Origin: Clostridiales bacterium
Lineage (GTDB): Bacteria > Bacillota > Clostridia > Peptostreptococcales > Anaerovoracaceae
DNA length: 64,000 nt
Assembly (NCBI GenBank): GCA_015243575.1
Contig: CP042469.1
Coordinates: 2,632,929 to 2,696,928, forward strand
Reading direction: 5' to 3'
Shown here: positions 26,768 to 36,427 of the stretch, in pieces
Numbering within the stretch: position 1 is the stretch's first letter
Layout of the letters: each line of letters begins with the position of its first letter
Program-made: the position numbers and the translations under genes
Notes under the pieces: generated by a model
Told to the model about the DNA's origin: nothing
What the model saw: the letters and a program-made list of their open reading frames with translations, nothing else
The model's database searches: none

Positions 26768-28486
26768 ATGAGAATTAATCACAATATCGCTGCTCTGAAT
26801 ACATACAGACAGCTTTCATCCAACACTAGCTCGACTTCAAAGTCACTGGAAAAACTGTCATCCGGTCTGAGAATCAACAGAGCGGGCGATGATGCTGCAG
26901 GTCTTGCGATCTCCGAAAAAATGAGAGGCCAGATCAGAGGTCTTGATCAGGCTACAAGAAACTCACAGGATGGTATCTCCCTGATCCAGACTGCTGAAGG
27001 TGCCCTGAGCGAAACGCACTCCATTCTTCAGAGAATGAAGGAACTGGCTACACAGGCATCCAACGGAACAAACACAGACGCTGACAGAGCTGAAATCCAG
27101 AAGGAAGTCAACCAGCTTTCATCCGAAATCAACAGAATCGGTAACACAACCGAATTCAATACTCAGAGCCTGCTGAAGGGCGATGGAAAAGCAAAGCTAG
27201 ATAAGACAACTCTTGTAACTGACGGAAAACTTACAGGTGGTGAGGCTACAAAGTATACTCAGGCAACACAAACTACTAGTATTGACACTGCTGCCACTGT
27301 AGCAGGCGAAGGAATTAAATTTAATTTACAAGGTATTGAATTATCAATAACAACAGCTACTAGCGGTACTAATGCTGCCGATTTTGCAGTGACTACTGCC
27401 GGTACAGCTGCAACAATAAACTTAAGTAATCTTGATGACGCAGACAAGCAAGCTGCTGGTATGAGGGATGCATTACAGGCTCTCATCGACGGAAACGAGG
27501 TCCTAAAAGGTCAGTATAAAGTTTCCGGCACTGATGAAAACATCATAGTCACTGCTGTAGAAGGTGGCACATTCCAAGGTGCTTCAGGCAATATTGGAGC
27601 CGTAGCAGCAATTAATTCGACTACTATAGCTGCTACGGGGGCCGCTAATGCAGGCAAAACTGACGCAGCTACCGCAGCTACCGGCACTATTGATCTTACT
27701 AGTTTAGATGATGCCACTAAGATTTCAACATTAGTTGGAAAAGGTGTTACCATCAATGATCAGCAAATCGAGTTCTATAATGCTGAAGACGGTGTGTACA
27801 CTGGCAATGCGATCGGTGTTGACATCAGCAAAACTGCTGATGCATCAGAGCTTGTAGATACGATTGTTGCTCAAGTGGGCGATAAGCTCAAAGGTGTAAC
27901 CTTAACAGCAGGAGCAACCGGAACGATTACTGTTACTGCTTCCCAAGCTGGAGTAGATGGAAATAAGCTTGAAATCAAGGACGGCGGCATCCAGAAGAAC
28001 TACAAGACAACCTTCCAGGTTGGTGCAAATCAGGGTCAGTCCTTCGCGATTGAGTTCAGTGATATGAGATCTGATGCACTGGGCATCACAGGAAAAGAAG
28101 CTGGCGGCGCTGCAAGCAATGGAGCTGTATACACGAAGGTTCTCGACGTAACCAACGGAACTGATGACGTTAACGTAGAATATGCGCTTGACGTATCCAC
28201 AACAAAGAATGCATCCAACGCAATCAAGGTTCTTGATGAAGCGATCACTACTGTATCCGCTGAAAGATCCAAGATGGGTGCTTATCAGAACCGTCTTGAA
28301 CATACAATTAACAACTTAGGTACTACTGCAGAAAACCTGACCGCAGCTGAATCCCGTATCAGAGACGTGGACATGGCCAAGGAAATGATGGAATTCACAA
28401 AGAACAACATCCTCTCCCAGGCTGCACAGGCAATGCTGGCACAGGCCAACCAGCAACCACAAAGCGTACTTCAGTTATTACAATAA
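26768..28486 (+). CDS. hag: Flagellin (filament protein)
   Basis: 572 residues, larger than the roughly 300-residue Bacillus form. The conserved N-terminal D0/D1 part ([70 protein letters not shown]) and C-terminal part ([46 protein letters not shown]) are intact. Residues from about 140 to 460 form an Ala/Thr-rich variable surface insert with looser codon use than the ends. The gene has its own sigma-28 promoter, leader control and terminator. Confidence 0.97.
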   Translation: MRINHNIAALNTYRQLSSNTSSTSKSLEKLSSGLRINRAGDDAAGLAISEKMRGQIRGLDQATRNSQDGISLIQTAEGALSETHSILQRMKELATQASNGTNTDADRAEIQKEVNQLSSEINRIGNTTEFNTQSLLKGDGKAKLDKTTLVTDGKLTGGEATKYTQATQTTSIDTAATVAGEGIKFNLQGIELSITTATSGTNAADFAVTTAGTAATINLSNLDDADKQAAGMRDALQALIDGNEVLKGQYKVSGTDENIIVTAVEGGTFQGASGNIGAVAAINSTTIAATGAANAGKTDAATAATGTIDLTSLDDATKISTLVGKGVTINDQQIEFYNAEDGVYTGNAIGVDISKTADASELVDTIVAQVGDKLKGVTLTAGATGTITVTASQAGVDGNKLEIKDGGIQKNYKTTFQVGANQGQSFAIEFSDMRSDALGITGKEAGGAASNGAVYTKVLDVTNGTDDVNVEYALDVSTTKNASNAIKVLDEAITTVSAERSKMGAYQNRLEHTINNLGTTAENLTAAESRIRDVDMAKEMMEFTKNNILSQAAQAMLAQANQQPQSVLQLLQ

Positions 28487-28523
28487 ATATAACAGAAGGC
28501 ATAAGATCTACACATCGGCAAAC

Positions 28524-28552
28524 GGCCGCCAGCAATGGCGGTCTTTTGCTTT
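28524..28552 (+). terminator. Terminator after flagellin
   Basis: GGCCGCCA-GCAA-TGGCGGTC stem (one G-U pair) at 28524-28543 followed by TTTTGCTTT. It ends the flagellin message 38 bp after the stop codon. Confidence 0.85.
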
Positions 28553-28618
28553 GTAGAATTAGAATCAATCCGAAATGCTTAGCTGTACGAATAGCACTCT
28601 TCTGGATCAAAATATACA

Positions 28619-28652
28619 AGAAATAGAAAACCGGCTCTGCAAAGAGCCGGTT
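28619..28652 (-). terminator. Terminator of the XRE-FliK-like-FlhB-like operon
   Basis: A perfect 10-bp stem AACCGGCTCT with AGAGCCGGTT (28629-28652), loop of four, followed on the minus strand by TTCTATTTCT. It slightly overlaps the stop codon of the FlhB-like gene. Confidence 0.8.
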
Positions 28653-29010
28653 ACTTATTTTTCAGTTCTGCCAAATCCAGCAGTGATATATAAATGTTTA
28701 CAACAATTTGATACAGCTCAGGAGGAATCTCCTGCCCCAGTTCAAGCTTAGCAAGCATGGTTGCCGCACTGTCGTCATGGTAGATTGCCACGCCGTTTTC
28801 CATGGCTACCTGGAGTATTTTCTGTGCGATATGCCCAGATCCGGCAGCGACCACGCATGGCGCTCCGTTTTTTGCCTTGTCGTATTTTAATGCCGCTGCG
28901 CTGAGGGATGCCAGACTTTGCCGCCTTGCGCCGTTTCCACCTTCAGCCGCACTCAAACTTCTGCTTGCACCAGCGGTATCCTTTTGATGCTGCTCTTTAG
29001 ACTTTGACAT
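28651..29010 (-). CDS. Orphan FlhB C-terminal-domain protein (YlqH-like)
   Basis: 119 residues matching only the cytoplasmic C-terminal domain of FlhB: AALKYDKAKNGAPCVVAAGSGHIAQKILQVAMENGVAIYHDDSAATMLAKLELGQEIPPELYQIVVNIYISLLDL. The NPTH cleavage site is replaced (about the AGSG region is shifted), and no membrane segments are present. B. subtilis YlqH and other FlhX-type proteins have this form. ATG 29010 follows AGGTGGG and overlaps the FliK-like gene. It could interact with the FliK-like neighbour in a specialised export switch. Confidence 0.85.
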   Translation of the reverse strand: MSKSKEQHQKDTAGASRSLSAAEGGNGARRQSLASLSAAALKYDKAKNGAPCVVAAGSGHIAQKILQVAMENGVAIYHDDSAATMLAKLELGQEIPPELYQIVVNIYISLLDLAELKNK

Positions 29011-30625
29011 CAAGACCCACCTTTCTTCCTGCCAGCTTTGGAAATCGAAGTAATATAGGCTGGCTCTCCTGATAAGCTCCCACCTGATAGCTGATCAGCC
29101 GATATCCCTGTTCTTCTATGATGTCTCTCCATCTGCCTTTGGTTTCTTTGATGGTACTGAGAAGGTCATCCGGACACCTGATATCAAGGTCAATCTTCTT
29201 GTCTTTGACCAGGAGATCAACTTCAAAATTCCCGTATTTATCAGACTGGATGGTAAAAAAGATATTTTTTGCATCCTTGGCCTCTCCCCTACGATCCTTG
29301 CATTCCTTATCCACAAAAAATTCTCCGTAGGTGTTCTCGTCCATATAGCGGAACGGGATTGTAAAGTGGATCAGTGCCATCATGGGGCTCTCATTTTGCA
29401 GCATATTAAAAAGAAGGTTCTGTGCAATATTGCTGACTTTTGAAGGGCCTGCTGGATCAAGGGCTTTACTCAGAAGGGAAGCCATATCGCTATCCTCCTG
29501 CTCCATGCCAAGGCGATTTATGGAGAGCTCTGTCTTCCCTTTGTCTCCCAACTCCAATTCTTTAACCGCATGCTCAAATACCAGACGTCTCATTTCGATG
29601 ATGTCTTCGTCGCTGAGCTTTGTTAATGGTTTCAGTTCGTCTCCCAATTGGAATATCGCATCCTCTAGTAAGCTGGGATCTGCTTTATCATAACGCACAA
29701 TGCTATGCACAATTGCCATCACCTGGCTGTGGATTCGTTCACTTCCCTGGTGACGCTTCGCTATTTTGCCCAGTTCCGGAATGATTTCGTTTTTCAGGTA
29801 AGTTTTAATTTCCGTTTGGCTCTCCTGATCCAGGCTGATCAAGCTGTTCAAATCAAAATTCCCTTTACCGCTCTTCCCTCCGGCCTTCTGTGATGATTGA
29901 TTGCCTTCAAGCTCAAGCAAAAGCTCGTCGAGCCGAGCCAGTGGATCCATATTGGTCAAAGGATTGTTTTGCGGCGTCCTAATCGCTGACAGAGCACTGC
30001 TCTTTCTGAGATTACTAAGACCTACCATAGTTTCCAGTGCTTCAAATTTCTCAAGGATTGCCTGCATCTCAGACTTTGATAGCTTCTTCAAAAGGTCCTG
30101 TCCCAGAAGAACAACTGCTTTTAATGAATTTTCTTGATTCACATAGCCGTCAAAGTGTTTTAAAATTGCCACGATGGCATCCCTGATCCGAGGCTGTCCT
30201 TCCAGCTTGGCAAGCATACGCAGACTGTCAAAAAACTCGCCGGCAAATATAGTTGCTCCTTTTTCCCTCGTCAGCAGTTCTGCCAGCATCTCCTGAGGCC
30301 GAACAAAAACTCTGTCTAGAAAAGCATCCGAGAGGTTTCCCGCAGAATTCTCAAAAAGCCGTGCCATAAGTACGAGTTTCCTCACGCCATCGGCCTGAGT
30401 TCTCGTGCTATGAAGCAGCGGCTCAAAAATTTCCTTATTGAGATTTTTTGCCAGCGATTGTTTGCTTCCTCTATCCTCCTCCTGATTTTTAACCTTAGGC
30501 TGCTCTTTGATTACCTGACCAGGGTTTGTGATATCAAAGGAAGCATCAGTAGGAAGCTTGCTGGGTATATTCTGTACTTTGCTCTTTATGGAAATCGGTG
30601 AAGTGATCTTTAGAACATCAACCAC
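28997..30625 (-). CDS. FliK-like (YlqG-type) flagellar hook-length control domain protein
   Basis: 542 residues starting at GTG 30625 with AGGAG eight bases upstream. The N-terminal 430 residues are helical and unlike standard FliK; the C-terminal part (about 425-542) has YGEFFVDKEC, NIFFTIQSDKYGNFEVDLLVKDKKIDLDI and GYRLISYQVGAY, the FliK C-terminal fold as in Bacillus YlqG. It is paired with an FlhB-like gene, copying the FliK-FlhB pair. Role unknown; probably a regulator of a type III substrate set. Confidence 0.75.
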   Translation of the reverse strand: MVDVLKITSPISIKSKVQNIPSKLPTDASFDITNPGQVIKEQPKVKNQEEDRGSKQSLAKNLNKEIFEPLLHSTRTQADGVRKLVLMARLFENSAGNLSDAFLDRVFVRPQEMLAELLTREKGATIFAGEFFDSLRMLAKLEGQPRIRDAIVAILKHFDGYVNQENSLKAVVLLGQDLLKKLSKSEMQAILEKFEALETMVGLSNLRKSSALSAIRTPQNNPLTNMDPLARLDELLLELEGNQSSQKAGGKSGKGNFDLNSLISLDQESQTEIKTYLKNEIIPELGKIAKRHQGSERIHSQVMAIVHSIVRYDKADPSLLEDAIFQLGDELKPLTKLSDEDIIEMRRLVFEHAVKELELGDKGKTELSINRLGMEQEDSDMASLLSKALDPAGPSKVSNIAQNLLFNMLQNESPMMALIHFTIPFRYMDENTYGEFFVDKECKDRRGEAKDAKNIFFTIQSDKYGNFEVDLLVKDKKIDLDIRCPDDLLSTIKETKGRWRDIIEEQGYRLISYQVGAYQESQPILLRFPKLAGRKVGLDVKV

Positions 30626-30659
30626 ATTAAAATCTCCTTATATGTTTCGCCGAAGACCA

Positions 30660-31031
30660 TTATCTTTTCTTCAATGCTTCCAAAAGCTTGATCGCAACAA
30701 CGATATCATCATTTCTGGAATCGAAAGTTGTCAGCATCAGCCGTTTTACTTCCGGACGCTGATTAATGGTCTCCAGAATTTTTCTGTTTTCTTCATCCTT
30801 CTGAAGCTGCTGTGCGTCGCCGCCGTCAGCCAGAATTTCCGCAAGTCCTACGTTAAGTACCTGACAGATTTGATTCAGTCTGCTCATGTCGATAGAATTT
30901 TTTCCAATCTCCCAAGCAGATACAGAGCTATGCGTTACATCCAGTGCTTCAGCCAGTTCCTTTTGAGTCATTTTCCTCAGTTTTCTATAACGCTTGATAT
31001 TATTACGTGCAATATCATTGATGGATTCCAT
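30660..31031 (-). CDS. XRE-family helix-turn-helix regulator
   Basis: 123 residues. The DNA-binding domain (about 9-65) has RYRKLRKMTQKELAEALDVTHSSVSAWEIGKNSIDMSRLNQICQVLNV with a clear helix-turn-helix. The C-terminal half is short, charged and helical (RPEVKRLMLTTFDSRNDDIVVAIKLLEALKKR), perhaps for dimerisation. It heads the operon with the FliK-like and FlhB-like genes and is divergent from cheA, so it may control both. Confidence 0.9.
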   Translation of the reverse strand: MESINDIARNNIKRYRKLRKMTQKELAEALDVTHSSVSAWEIGKNSIDMSRLNQICQVLNVGLAEILADGGDAQQLQKDEENRKILETINQRPEVKRLMLTTFDSRNDDIVVAIKLLEALKKR

Positions 31032-31054
31032 TTTATATCCTCCCCGACGAATCT

Positions 31055-31154
31055 AACGCTAATAAGATAATTGATTATATCTCGAATCGCCATGAAAATC
31101 AATAAAACGACAACAATTTTATGAATCTGTGATTTAGATCTAATCTTTAGCGTT
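31055..31154. promoter_or_regulatory. Candidate operator half-sites between the XRE gene and cheA
   Basis: AACGCTAA at 31055-31062 recurs inverted as TTAGCGTT at 31147-31154. The first copy is in the XRE leader and the second is in the spacer of the sigma-28 promoter of cheA. A related AAACGCT occurs near 31211. This is the expected place for autoregulation by the XRE protein; binding is inferred only. Confidence 0.35.
31074..31102 (-). promoter_or_regulatory. Sigma-A promoter of the XRE operon
   Basis: On the minus strand TTGATT (31102-31097), 17-bp spacer, TATAAT (31079-31074). It lies about 43 bp before the XRE start codon. Confidence 0.7.
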
Positions 31155-31167
31155 TATTTGCCGATAA
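31141..31167 (+). promoter_or_regulatory. Sigma-28 promoter of the cheA-cheR-fliD-fliS operon
   Basis: TAAT at 31141-31144, 15 bp, then GCCGATAA at 31160-31167, close to the sigma-28 consensus. It would make cheA, cheR, fliD, fliS and the FliT-like gene late genes under FliA and FlgM. Confidence 0.7.
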
Positions 31168-31227
31168 ATATATATGATAGTGTAGACTGGTAAAGTTGCA
31201 ATTTTTAAGAAAACGCTGGAGGACTTA

Positions 31228-31302
31228 GTGAAAGAAGAACGCCTACAAAGCCAAAAGCTGGATATTTCCCGCTTGTTATCAGTGTTTTCAGAAATAAAGT
31301 AA
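31228..31302 (+). CDS. Small open reading frame (24 residues) before cheA
   Basis: GTG start with a strong GGAGGA four to five bases upstream, then 24 codons (VKEERLQSQKLDISRLLSVFSEIK) and TAA. It ends 14 bp before the cheA start, close to cheA's ribosome site. It may be a leader peptide that couples translation to cheA or a small protein of its own. No homologue is recognised. Confidence 0.35.
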   Translation: MKEERLQSQKLDISRLLSVFSEIK

Positions 31303-31316
31303 AGGTGGAGTTAACG

Positions 31317-33533
31317 ATGAGTGACTATGATTTTGCAAATGATTCTATGTTAGAAATGTATTTATTTGAATCAACCACCCTCTTGGATCAACTGGACGAA
31401 ATATTGCTTCAGTCTGAGAAGGCGGCCAATTTATCCACTGAAAATGTAAATGAAATTTTCCGCATCATGCATACGATCAAAGGTTCCTCTGCGATGATGG
31501 AATTCGATACCATATCTCTTGTGTCCCATAAATTGGAGGACTTGTTTTATATTATTCGAGATAACGGATTGGATGATGCTTACTTTCAGGAATTGTTTGA
31601 TCTCGTACTTAGAGTGTCGGATTTTCTAAAGGAAGAAGTGGAAACGATTCAAAACGGAATGAAGCCCTCTTCTGATAATGAAGGGTTGATCTCAGAGATT
31701 CTGGACCTAATCGACAGAATGAACGGCAACGGTCCCGCTGTAAAAGACGAGATCGTACCTGCACCGAAAGCAAAAGCCTCAAAAGCAAAGACAGCGGATG
31801 CATCCGTTCCATCATCCTCGAAGGATTCAACAGCGCCGCAAGCAGCTTCAGTACAATCTGAAGGTAATGTTACGGCTTCCGGATCAATACAAGCAGCAGC
31901 AGAAACGTCAAGTCCATCTGTCGCAAGCAGTAACAGCAAGGTCTATCATCTTCATGTTAATTTCACAGCTGACTGCCAGATGGAAAATATTCGGGCATTT
32001 ATGCTTGTTAATAAGCTCGAAACCATAGGAAAGGTGATTGCTACCATTCCTGAAGAACTGAACACGAACAAAGATGCCTCCAGCATCATATCGCAGAATG
32101 GCTTCTATTGCAGCATTGAGACAAGCCTCCCCCAAGAGCAAATCACTGCTATGACCAAGGGGACATTATCTGTTTATACCGTTGAATTTATCAGTGCCTT
32201 ACCCAATGCCGCTGCTAAGGTCGAAGCCAAGAGCGTTTCCACCTCCTCTGCCGCCGTCGAGGCTACGCCTGTTGCAAGCAGTGGATCCGACCCAGAGGCT
32301 GTGAAATCCGCCCCCAGTGGTACCGATCCATCAGGCGATAACGGCAAAGGAAAAGCAGGAAAGCAGAATCTAATCAACGTTGATTTAAATAAACTTGATA
32401 CACTTATGGATCTTGTGGGAGAAATCGTAATTACCGAGTCCATGGTTTCTGGGAGCTCTGACCTTGCCGGGCTTGAGCTTGATAACTTCAATCGAGCTGC
32501 AAGGCAGCTCCGAAAGCTGACAGACGAATTACAGGACATCGTTATGTCCATCCGAATGGTACCGATTGCATCTACATTCCAGAAAATGCGCCGAATCGTC
32601 AGAGATATGGGCAAGAAGCTTGATAAGGATGTGGATCTCGTTCTCATGGGAGAAGCCACCGAGGTAGATAAGACCATCATTGACGGCATCGCCGATCCTT
32701 TGATGCATCTTGTTAGAAATGCTATGGATCACGCTATTGAAGATAAGGATAGCAGAGCTGCCGCAAAGAAAGATCCTGTAGGCCGAATCATTCTATCTGC
32801 ACAGAATATCGGCGGTGATATCATTATCTCCGTAAGCGATGATGGAAAAGGCCTCGATGCAGAGATGATACTGGAAAAAGCAAAGGCAAAAAATCTTCTG
32901 ACGAAGCCGGAAAGTGATTATACAGAAAAGGAAATCTTTAACCTTCTGACAATGCCCGGTTTTTCTACGAAAGAAGCCGTTACCGAGTTTTCCGGTCGAG
33001 GCGTGGGCATGGACGTGGTCAAAAAGAATATCGAGAAGATCGGAGGCACCGTTACCATTGAAAGCGTTAAAGGAAACGGAACCAATATCTTCTTCAAAAT
33101 CCCCCTCACCCTGGCGATTATTGCAAGTATGGAAATCAAGGTGGGCAGCAATGTCTATGCAATACCGATCAACAACATCCGCGAATCCTTCAAGGCCACT
33201 CAGAAGCAGCTGCTTACTGATCCTGACGGAAACGAAATGATTATGATCCGCGGGGTATGCTACCCGATTATACGGCTGCATAAAATCTTCCATCTCCAAG
33301 ATGCTCAGACAAACCTCACAGATGGAATTCTGCTGCTTGTGGATTCTGGGGATCGATTGGCCTGCATCCTTGCAGATGAGCTTTTGGGCAAGCATCAGGT
33401 TGTTGTTAAGCCTCTCCCAGTTTATCTCAGCAGATACGCTGCAAAGGGAGTTGGAATCGCAGGCTGCACCATACTGGGTGATGGAAGCATCAGCTTAATT
33501 TTGGATGTCCAGGGGATATTAAATCAGTATTAG
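31317..33533 (+). CDS. cheA: Chemotaxis histidine kinase CheA
   Basis: 738 residues from ATG 31317 (AGGTGGAG six bases before; a GTG four codons upstream is less likely). The P1 phosphotransfer domain carries H52 in IMHTIKGSSAMM. A Pro/Ser/Ala linker encloses a P2-like region (about 210-285). Then come the P3 dimer helices, the P4 ATPase with LVRNAMDHAIEDKDSR (N box), SDDGKGLD (G1) and GRGVGMDVVKKNIEKIGG (G2), and the CheW-like P5. No cheW, cheB or receptor gene is in this window. Confidence 0.97.
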   Translation: MSDYDFANDSMLEMYLFESTTLLDQLDEILLQSEKAANLSTENVNEIFRIMHTIKGSSAMMEFDTISLVSHKLEDLFYIIRDNGLDDAYFQELFDLVLRVSDFLKEEVETIQNGMKPSSDNEGLISEILDLIDRMNGNGPAVKDEIVPAPKAKASKAKTADASVPSSSKDSTAPQAASVQSEGNVTASGSIQAAAETSSPSVASSNSKVYHLHVNFTADCQMENIRAFMLVNKLETIGKVIATIPEELNTNKDASSIISQNGFYCSIETSLPQEQITAMTKGTLSVYTVEFISALPNAAAKVEAKSVSTSSAAVEATPVASSGSDPEAVKSAPSGTDPSGDNGKGKAGKQNLINVDLNKLDTLMDLVGEIVITESMVSGSSDLAGLELDNFNRAARQLRKLTDELQDIVMSIRMVPIASTFQKMRRIVRDMGKKLDKDVDLVLMGEATEVDKTIIDGIADPLMHLVRNAMDHAIEDKDSRAAAKKDPVGRIILSAQNIGGDIIISVSDDGKGLDAEMILEKAKAKNLLTKPESDYTEKEIFNLLTMPGFSTKEAVTEFSGRGVGMDVVKKNIEKIGGTVTIESVKGNGTNIFFKIPLTLAIIASMEIKVGSNVYAIPINNIRESFKATQKQLLTDPDGNEMIMIRGVCYPIIRLHKIFHLQDAQTNLTDGILLLVDSGDRLACILADELLGKHQVVVKPLPVYLSRYAAKGVGIAGCTILGDGSISLILDVQGILNQY

Positions 33534-33582
33534 TAAATAAAAACATTATTGACAAAGAGACGAACGACGAGGAGACCGCTCT

Positions 33583-34392
33583 ATGATATACATAAACGAT
33601 GATGAGTTCAATGCCATCACCTCCTATATCAAAACCAACTACGGTGTCAATCTTACTCAAAAAAGACCGCTGATCGAAGGCCGGCTTAGTAATTATATTG
33701 CTGGTCTGGGCTTCACAAATTACAAAGACTATTTTGAATATGCGAAGAATGACCGGGTGAATGATGAGATGACAATGTTAATCAATAAGCTGACCACCAA
33801 TCACACCTATTTCTTCAGAGAAAATGAGCATTTTGAATTCTATAGCAACATTGTGCTCCCTTGGATTGAAAAAACTCTAAAATCCAAGGATTTAAGAGTA
33901 TGGAGCGCAGGCTGTTCTTCCGGTCAGGAACCCTATACGCTTGCAATGATTACCTTGGAATACCTAGGCGCAAACGCCGCAAGCTGGGATCATACGATTC
34001 TTGCTTCTGATATATCCAACAAAGTGTTGAACATAGCCAAAAGCGGCATCTACACCCGGGAGGAGCTTGGAGAAGTTCCCCACAGTTGGATCAAGAAGTA
34101 CTTTAAAGCATACGAAGAAGATAAATTCGCCGTTTCGGAAGGGCTAAGAAAGAGCGTTGCTTACCGAAATTTCAATCTTTTGAATGAATTCAGCTTCAAG
34201 AAACAGTTTCAGTGCATCTTTTGCCGGAATGTGATGATTTATTTTGACATGCCGACAAAAAATGCTATTATCAATAAATTTTATGATGCTTTGGAACCGG
34301 GGGGCTATTTTATGATCGGACACAGCGAATCACTTTCCTCCTGTGATCATAAATTCAAGTATATTAAGCCCTCGATCTACCAGAAGGTTTAA
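33583..34392 (+). CDS. cheR: Chemotaxis protein methyltransferase CheR
   Basis: 269 residues. An N-terminal helical domain (VNDEMTMLINKLTTNHTYFFRENEHF) is followed by the SAM-binding domain with LRVWSAGCSSGQEPYTLAMI and FQCIFCRNVMIYFD, the usual CheR motifs. It methylates receptor glutamates in adaptation. It lies 49 bp after cheA; the matching methylesterase CheB is not in the window. Confidence 0.96.
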   Translation: MIYINDDEFNAITSYIKTNYGVNLTQKRPLIEGRLSNYIAGLGFTNYKDYFEYAKNDRVNDEMTMLINKLTTNHTYFFRENEHFEFYSNIVLPWIEKTLKSKDLRVWSAGCSSGQEPYTLAMITLEYLGANAASWDHTILASDISNKVLNIAKSGIYTREELGEVPHSWIKKYFKAYEEDKFAVSEGLRKSVAYRNFNLLNEFSFKKQFQCIFCRNVMIYFDMPTKNAIINKFYDALEPGGYFMIGHSESLSSCDHKFKYIKPSIYQKV

Positions 34393-34488
34393 TGCTACTA
34401 TCAGGGGATGAAAATCTTAAAATTAACGTCTAAGCCTTAAGTTTTCGGCTTAGAAGACGATATATTAAATATCAAGGGGGTGCAAACA

Positions 34489-36390
34489 ATGGCAGTATCT
34501 AGTACAAGTTCAAATTCAATATCAAATCTCAGCGCAAAAACCGGAATGGGCGGCTTGGTCTCAGGCATGGATATTGACTCTTTAGTGGAAAAAATGACAG
34601 CAACCAGTAGACAGAAAATATTGAAGCAAAAGCAAAATGTCCAAAAGCTGGAGTGGAAGCAAACGGCCTACCGTTCCGTCACCACTGCTCTAAAGGAATT
34701 TCAGACCAAATATCTGGATGTGCTTTCCAAAAGCAATTTCCGCAGTACAGCTTTTTTCAATACAATCAAGGCTGCTTCTTCCTCAGACGCAGTTTCAGTG
34801 ACTTCAACATCTGCAGCTATTACTGGCAACATAAAAATCGACTCCATCACACAGCTTGCGACAAATCAAACCATTACCATGGCGGAGGGCGCGACTGCAA
34901 CAAAGGAGCTTACGTCTTCCGGTTCCGTTAGAAGCTTTATTGATGGTCTTGAAGCCGGTGATTCCATTAGTTTGACACTTGATGGCAGGGTAAGAACAAT
35001 CACCTTTGACAGTGACTTTGTCAATGCTGTTCAAAACGGTACTCTGACAGATGCGGATAAGGCTCAGCTCTTTGAATCAAAGTTTCAGAGTCTGATTAAC
35101 ACAGCCTTTGGATCTGACGGTTCTAACAGTGTTATTTCTGTTTCTGTAAATAGTGACAAGCTCACTTTTTCAGCAGAGGGATCTCGATTAACCCTCAGCT
35201 CCGTAAACGACAATGATACACTGACAAAACTCGGCTTTACGAGCGGTCAGTCCAATAAGATCGTCCTCGGAAATTATCTTTCCAACCAAAATCTAAAAAC
35301 ACCGATGACCGCATCAAGCGACGGATATTATCGATTTGAAATCAACGGTGAAGAATTTGAATTTGATAATACAGCCACTTTATCTGCTGTGATTGAAAAG
35401 ATCAATTCCAGCAAAGCCGGAGTGACTATATCCTATTCATCATTGAACGATCGGTTCACGATGACCGCAAAGGAAAGCGGAAGCGGTGACAATATTACGA
35501 TAAGTGATAAAGATGGCAGCAATCTGATGAAAGTTCTCGGTCTGAGTGAAGACTCCGGGGCCGTATCCACTGCCGGAGTCAACGCAATTTTAAAAGTAAA
35601 CGGGCAAACAATCAGCAGAAGCTCCAATTCATTTGAATTGGACGGTGTGAAGCTTACATTAAATAAAACGACTGACGAAGCCGTTACCCTTACTATGACA
35701 AATGACGCTACCTCATTAAAGGATACGATCAAATCCTTTGTAGAGGATTACAATGCTATGATTAGCCTCGTCAATGGCCTCATAACAGAAAAGGCAAACT
35801 CCGATTATCAGCCTCTGTCTGACGAGGAGAAGAGCGAATTGTCAGAGACAGAAATCAAAAACTGGGAGACCAAGGCGAAATCTGGTATTTTAAAGGGAGA
35901 CAGCTTACTTCGAGATATTTCTTCCAAGCTGCATTCATCCATGCTTGGCATTTCTGTGAACGATTTTTCTCTTTACAGTATGGGGATCACTTCTGCCGGA
36001 TATACAGAAAACGGAAAGCTCGAAATAAATGAAGAAAAGCTTGAGGCTGCTTTGGAAACCAAGGGCAGCGAAATCAGGAATCTCTTTACTGAAATCGGCG
36101 GAATCGGCACTTCGCTTAACAACATCATAACCAACGCAACGAAAACAAGTGGTGTAAAGGGTTCCAGAGGTACTCTCGTTGAAGCTGCCGGTGTGGAAAA
36201 TACAATTTCCCAAACAGAGAATTCCATCTACGAACAAATTAAACGAACCAACAAGACAATTACAACATTACAGTCCCGGCTCACAAATGAAGAAACCAGG
36301 CTCTGGAAACGGTTTACAGCTATGGAAACAGCAATCAACGGATTGAACACGCAAAGTTCCATCCTATCGCAGTTCAGCAGTAATTCTTAA
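34489..36390 (+). CDS. fliD: Flagellar filament cap protein FliD (HAP2)
   Basis: 633 residues from ATG 34489, with AAGGGGG nine bases upstream. The N-terminus GLVSGMDIDSLVEKMTATSRQKILKQKQNVQKLEWKQTAYRSV and the C-terminal coiled-coil IYEQIKRTNKTITTLQSRLTNEETRLWKRFTAMETAINGLNTQSSILSQF are FliD family hallmarks. FliD folds incoming flagellin at the filament tip. fliS and a FliT-like gene follow. Confidence 0.95.
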   Translation: MAVSSTSSNSISNLSAKTGMGGLVSGMDIDSLVEKMTATSRQKILKQKQNVQKLEWKQTAYRSVTTALKEFQTKYLDVLSKSNFRSTAFFNTIKAASSSDAVSVTSTSAAITGNIKIDSITQLATNQTITMAEGATATKELTSSGSVRSFIDGLEAGDSISLTLDGRVRTITFDSDFVNAVQNGTLTDADKAQLFESKFQSLINTAFGSDGSNSVISVSVNSDKLTFSAEGSRLTLSSVNDNDTLTKLGFTSGQSNKIVLGNYLSNQNLKTPMTASSDGYYRFEINGEEFEFDNTATLSAVIEKINSSKAGVTISYSSLNDRFTMTAKESGSGDNITISDKDGSNLMKVLGLSEDSGAVSTAGVNAILKVNGQTISRSSNSFELDGVKLTLNKTTDEAVTLTMTNDATSLKDTIKSFVEDYNAMISLVNGLITEKANSDYQPLSDEEKSELSETEIKNWETKAKSGILKGDSLLRDISSKLHSSMLGISVNDFSLYSMGITSAGYTENGKLEINEEKLEAALETKGSEIRNLFTEIGGIGTSLNNIITNATKTSGVKGSRGTLVEAAGVENTISQTENSIYEQIKRTNKTITTLQSRLTNEETRLWKRFTAMETAINGLNTQSSILSQFSSNS

Positions 36391-36427
36391 CGGCCAGAAT
36401 AGAATAGAAAAGAATGAGGTGTAAATC

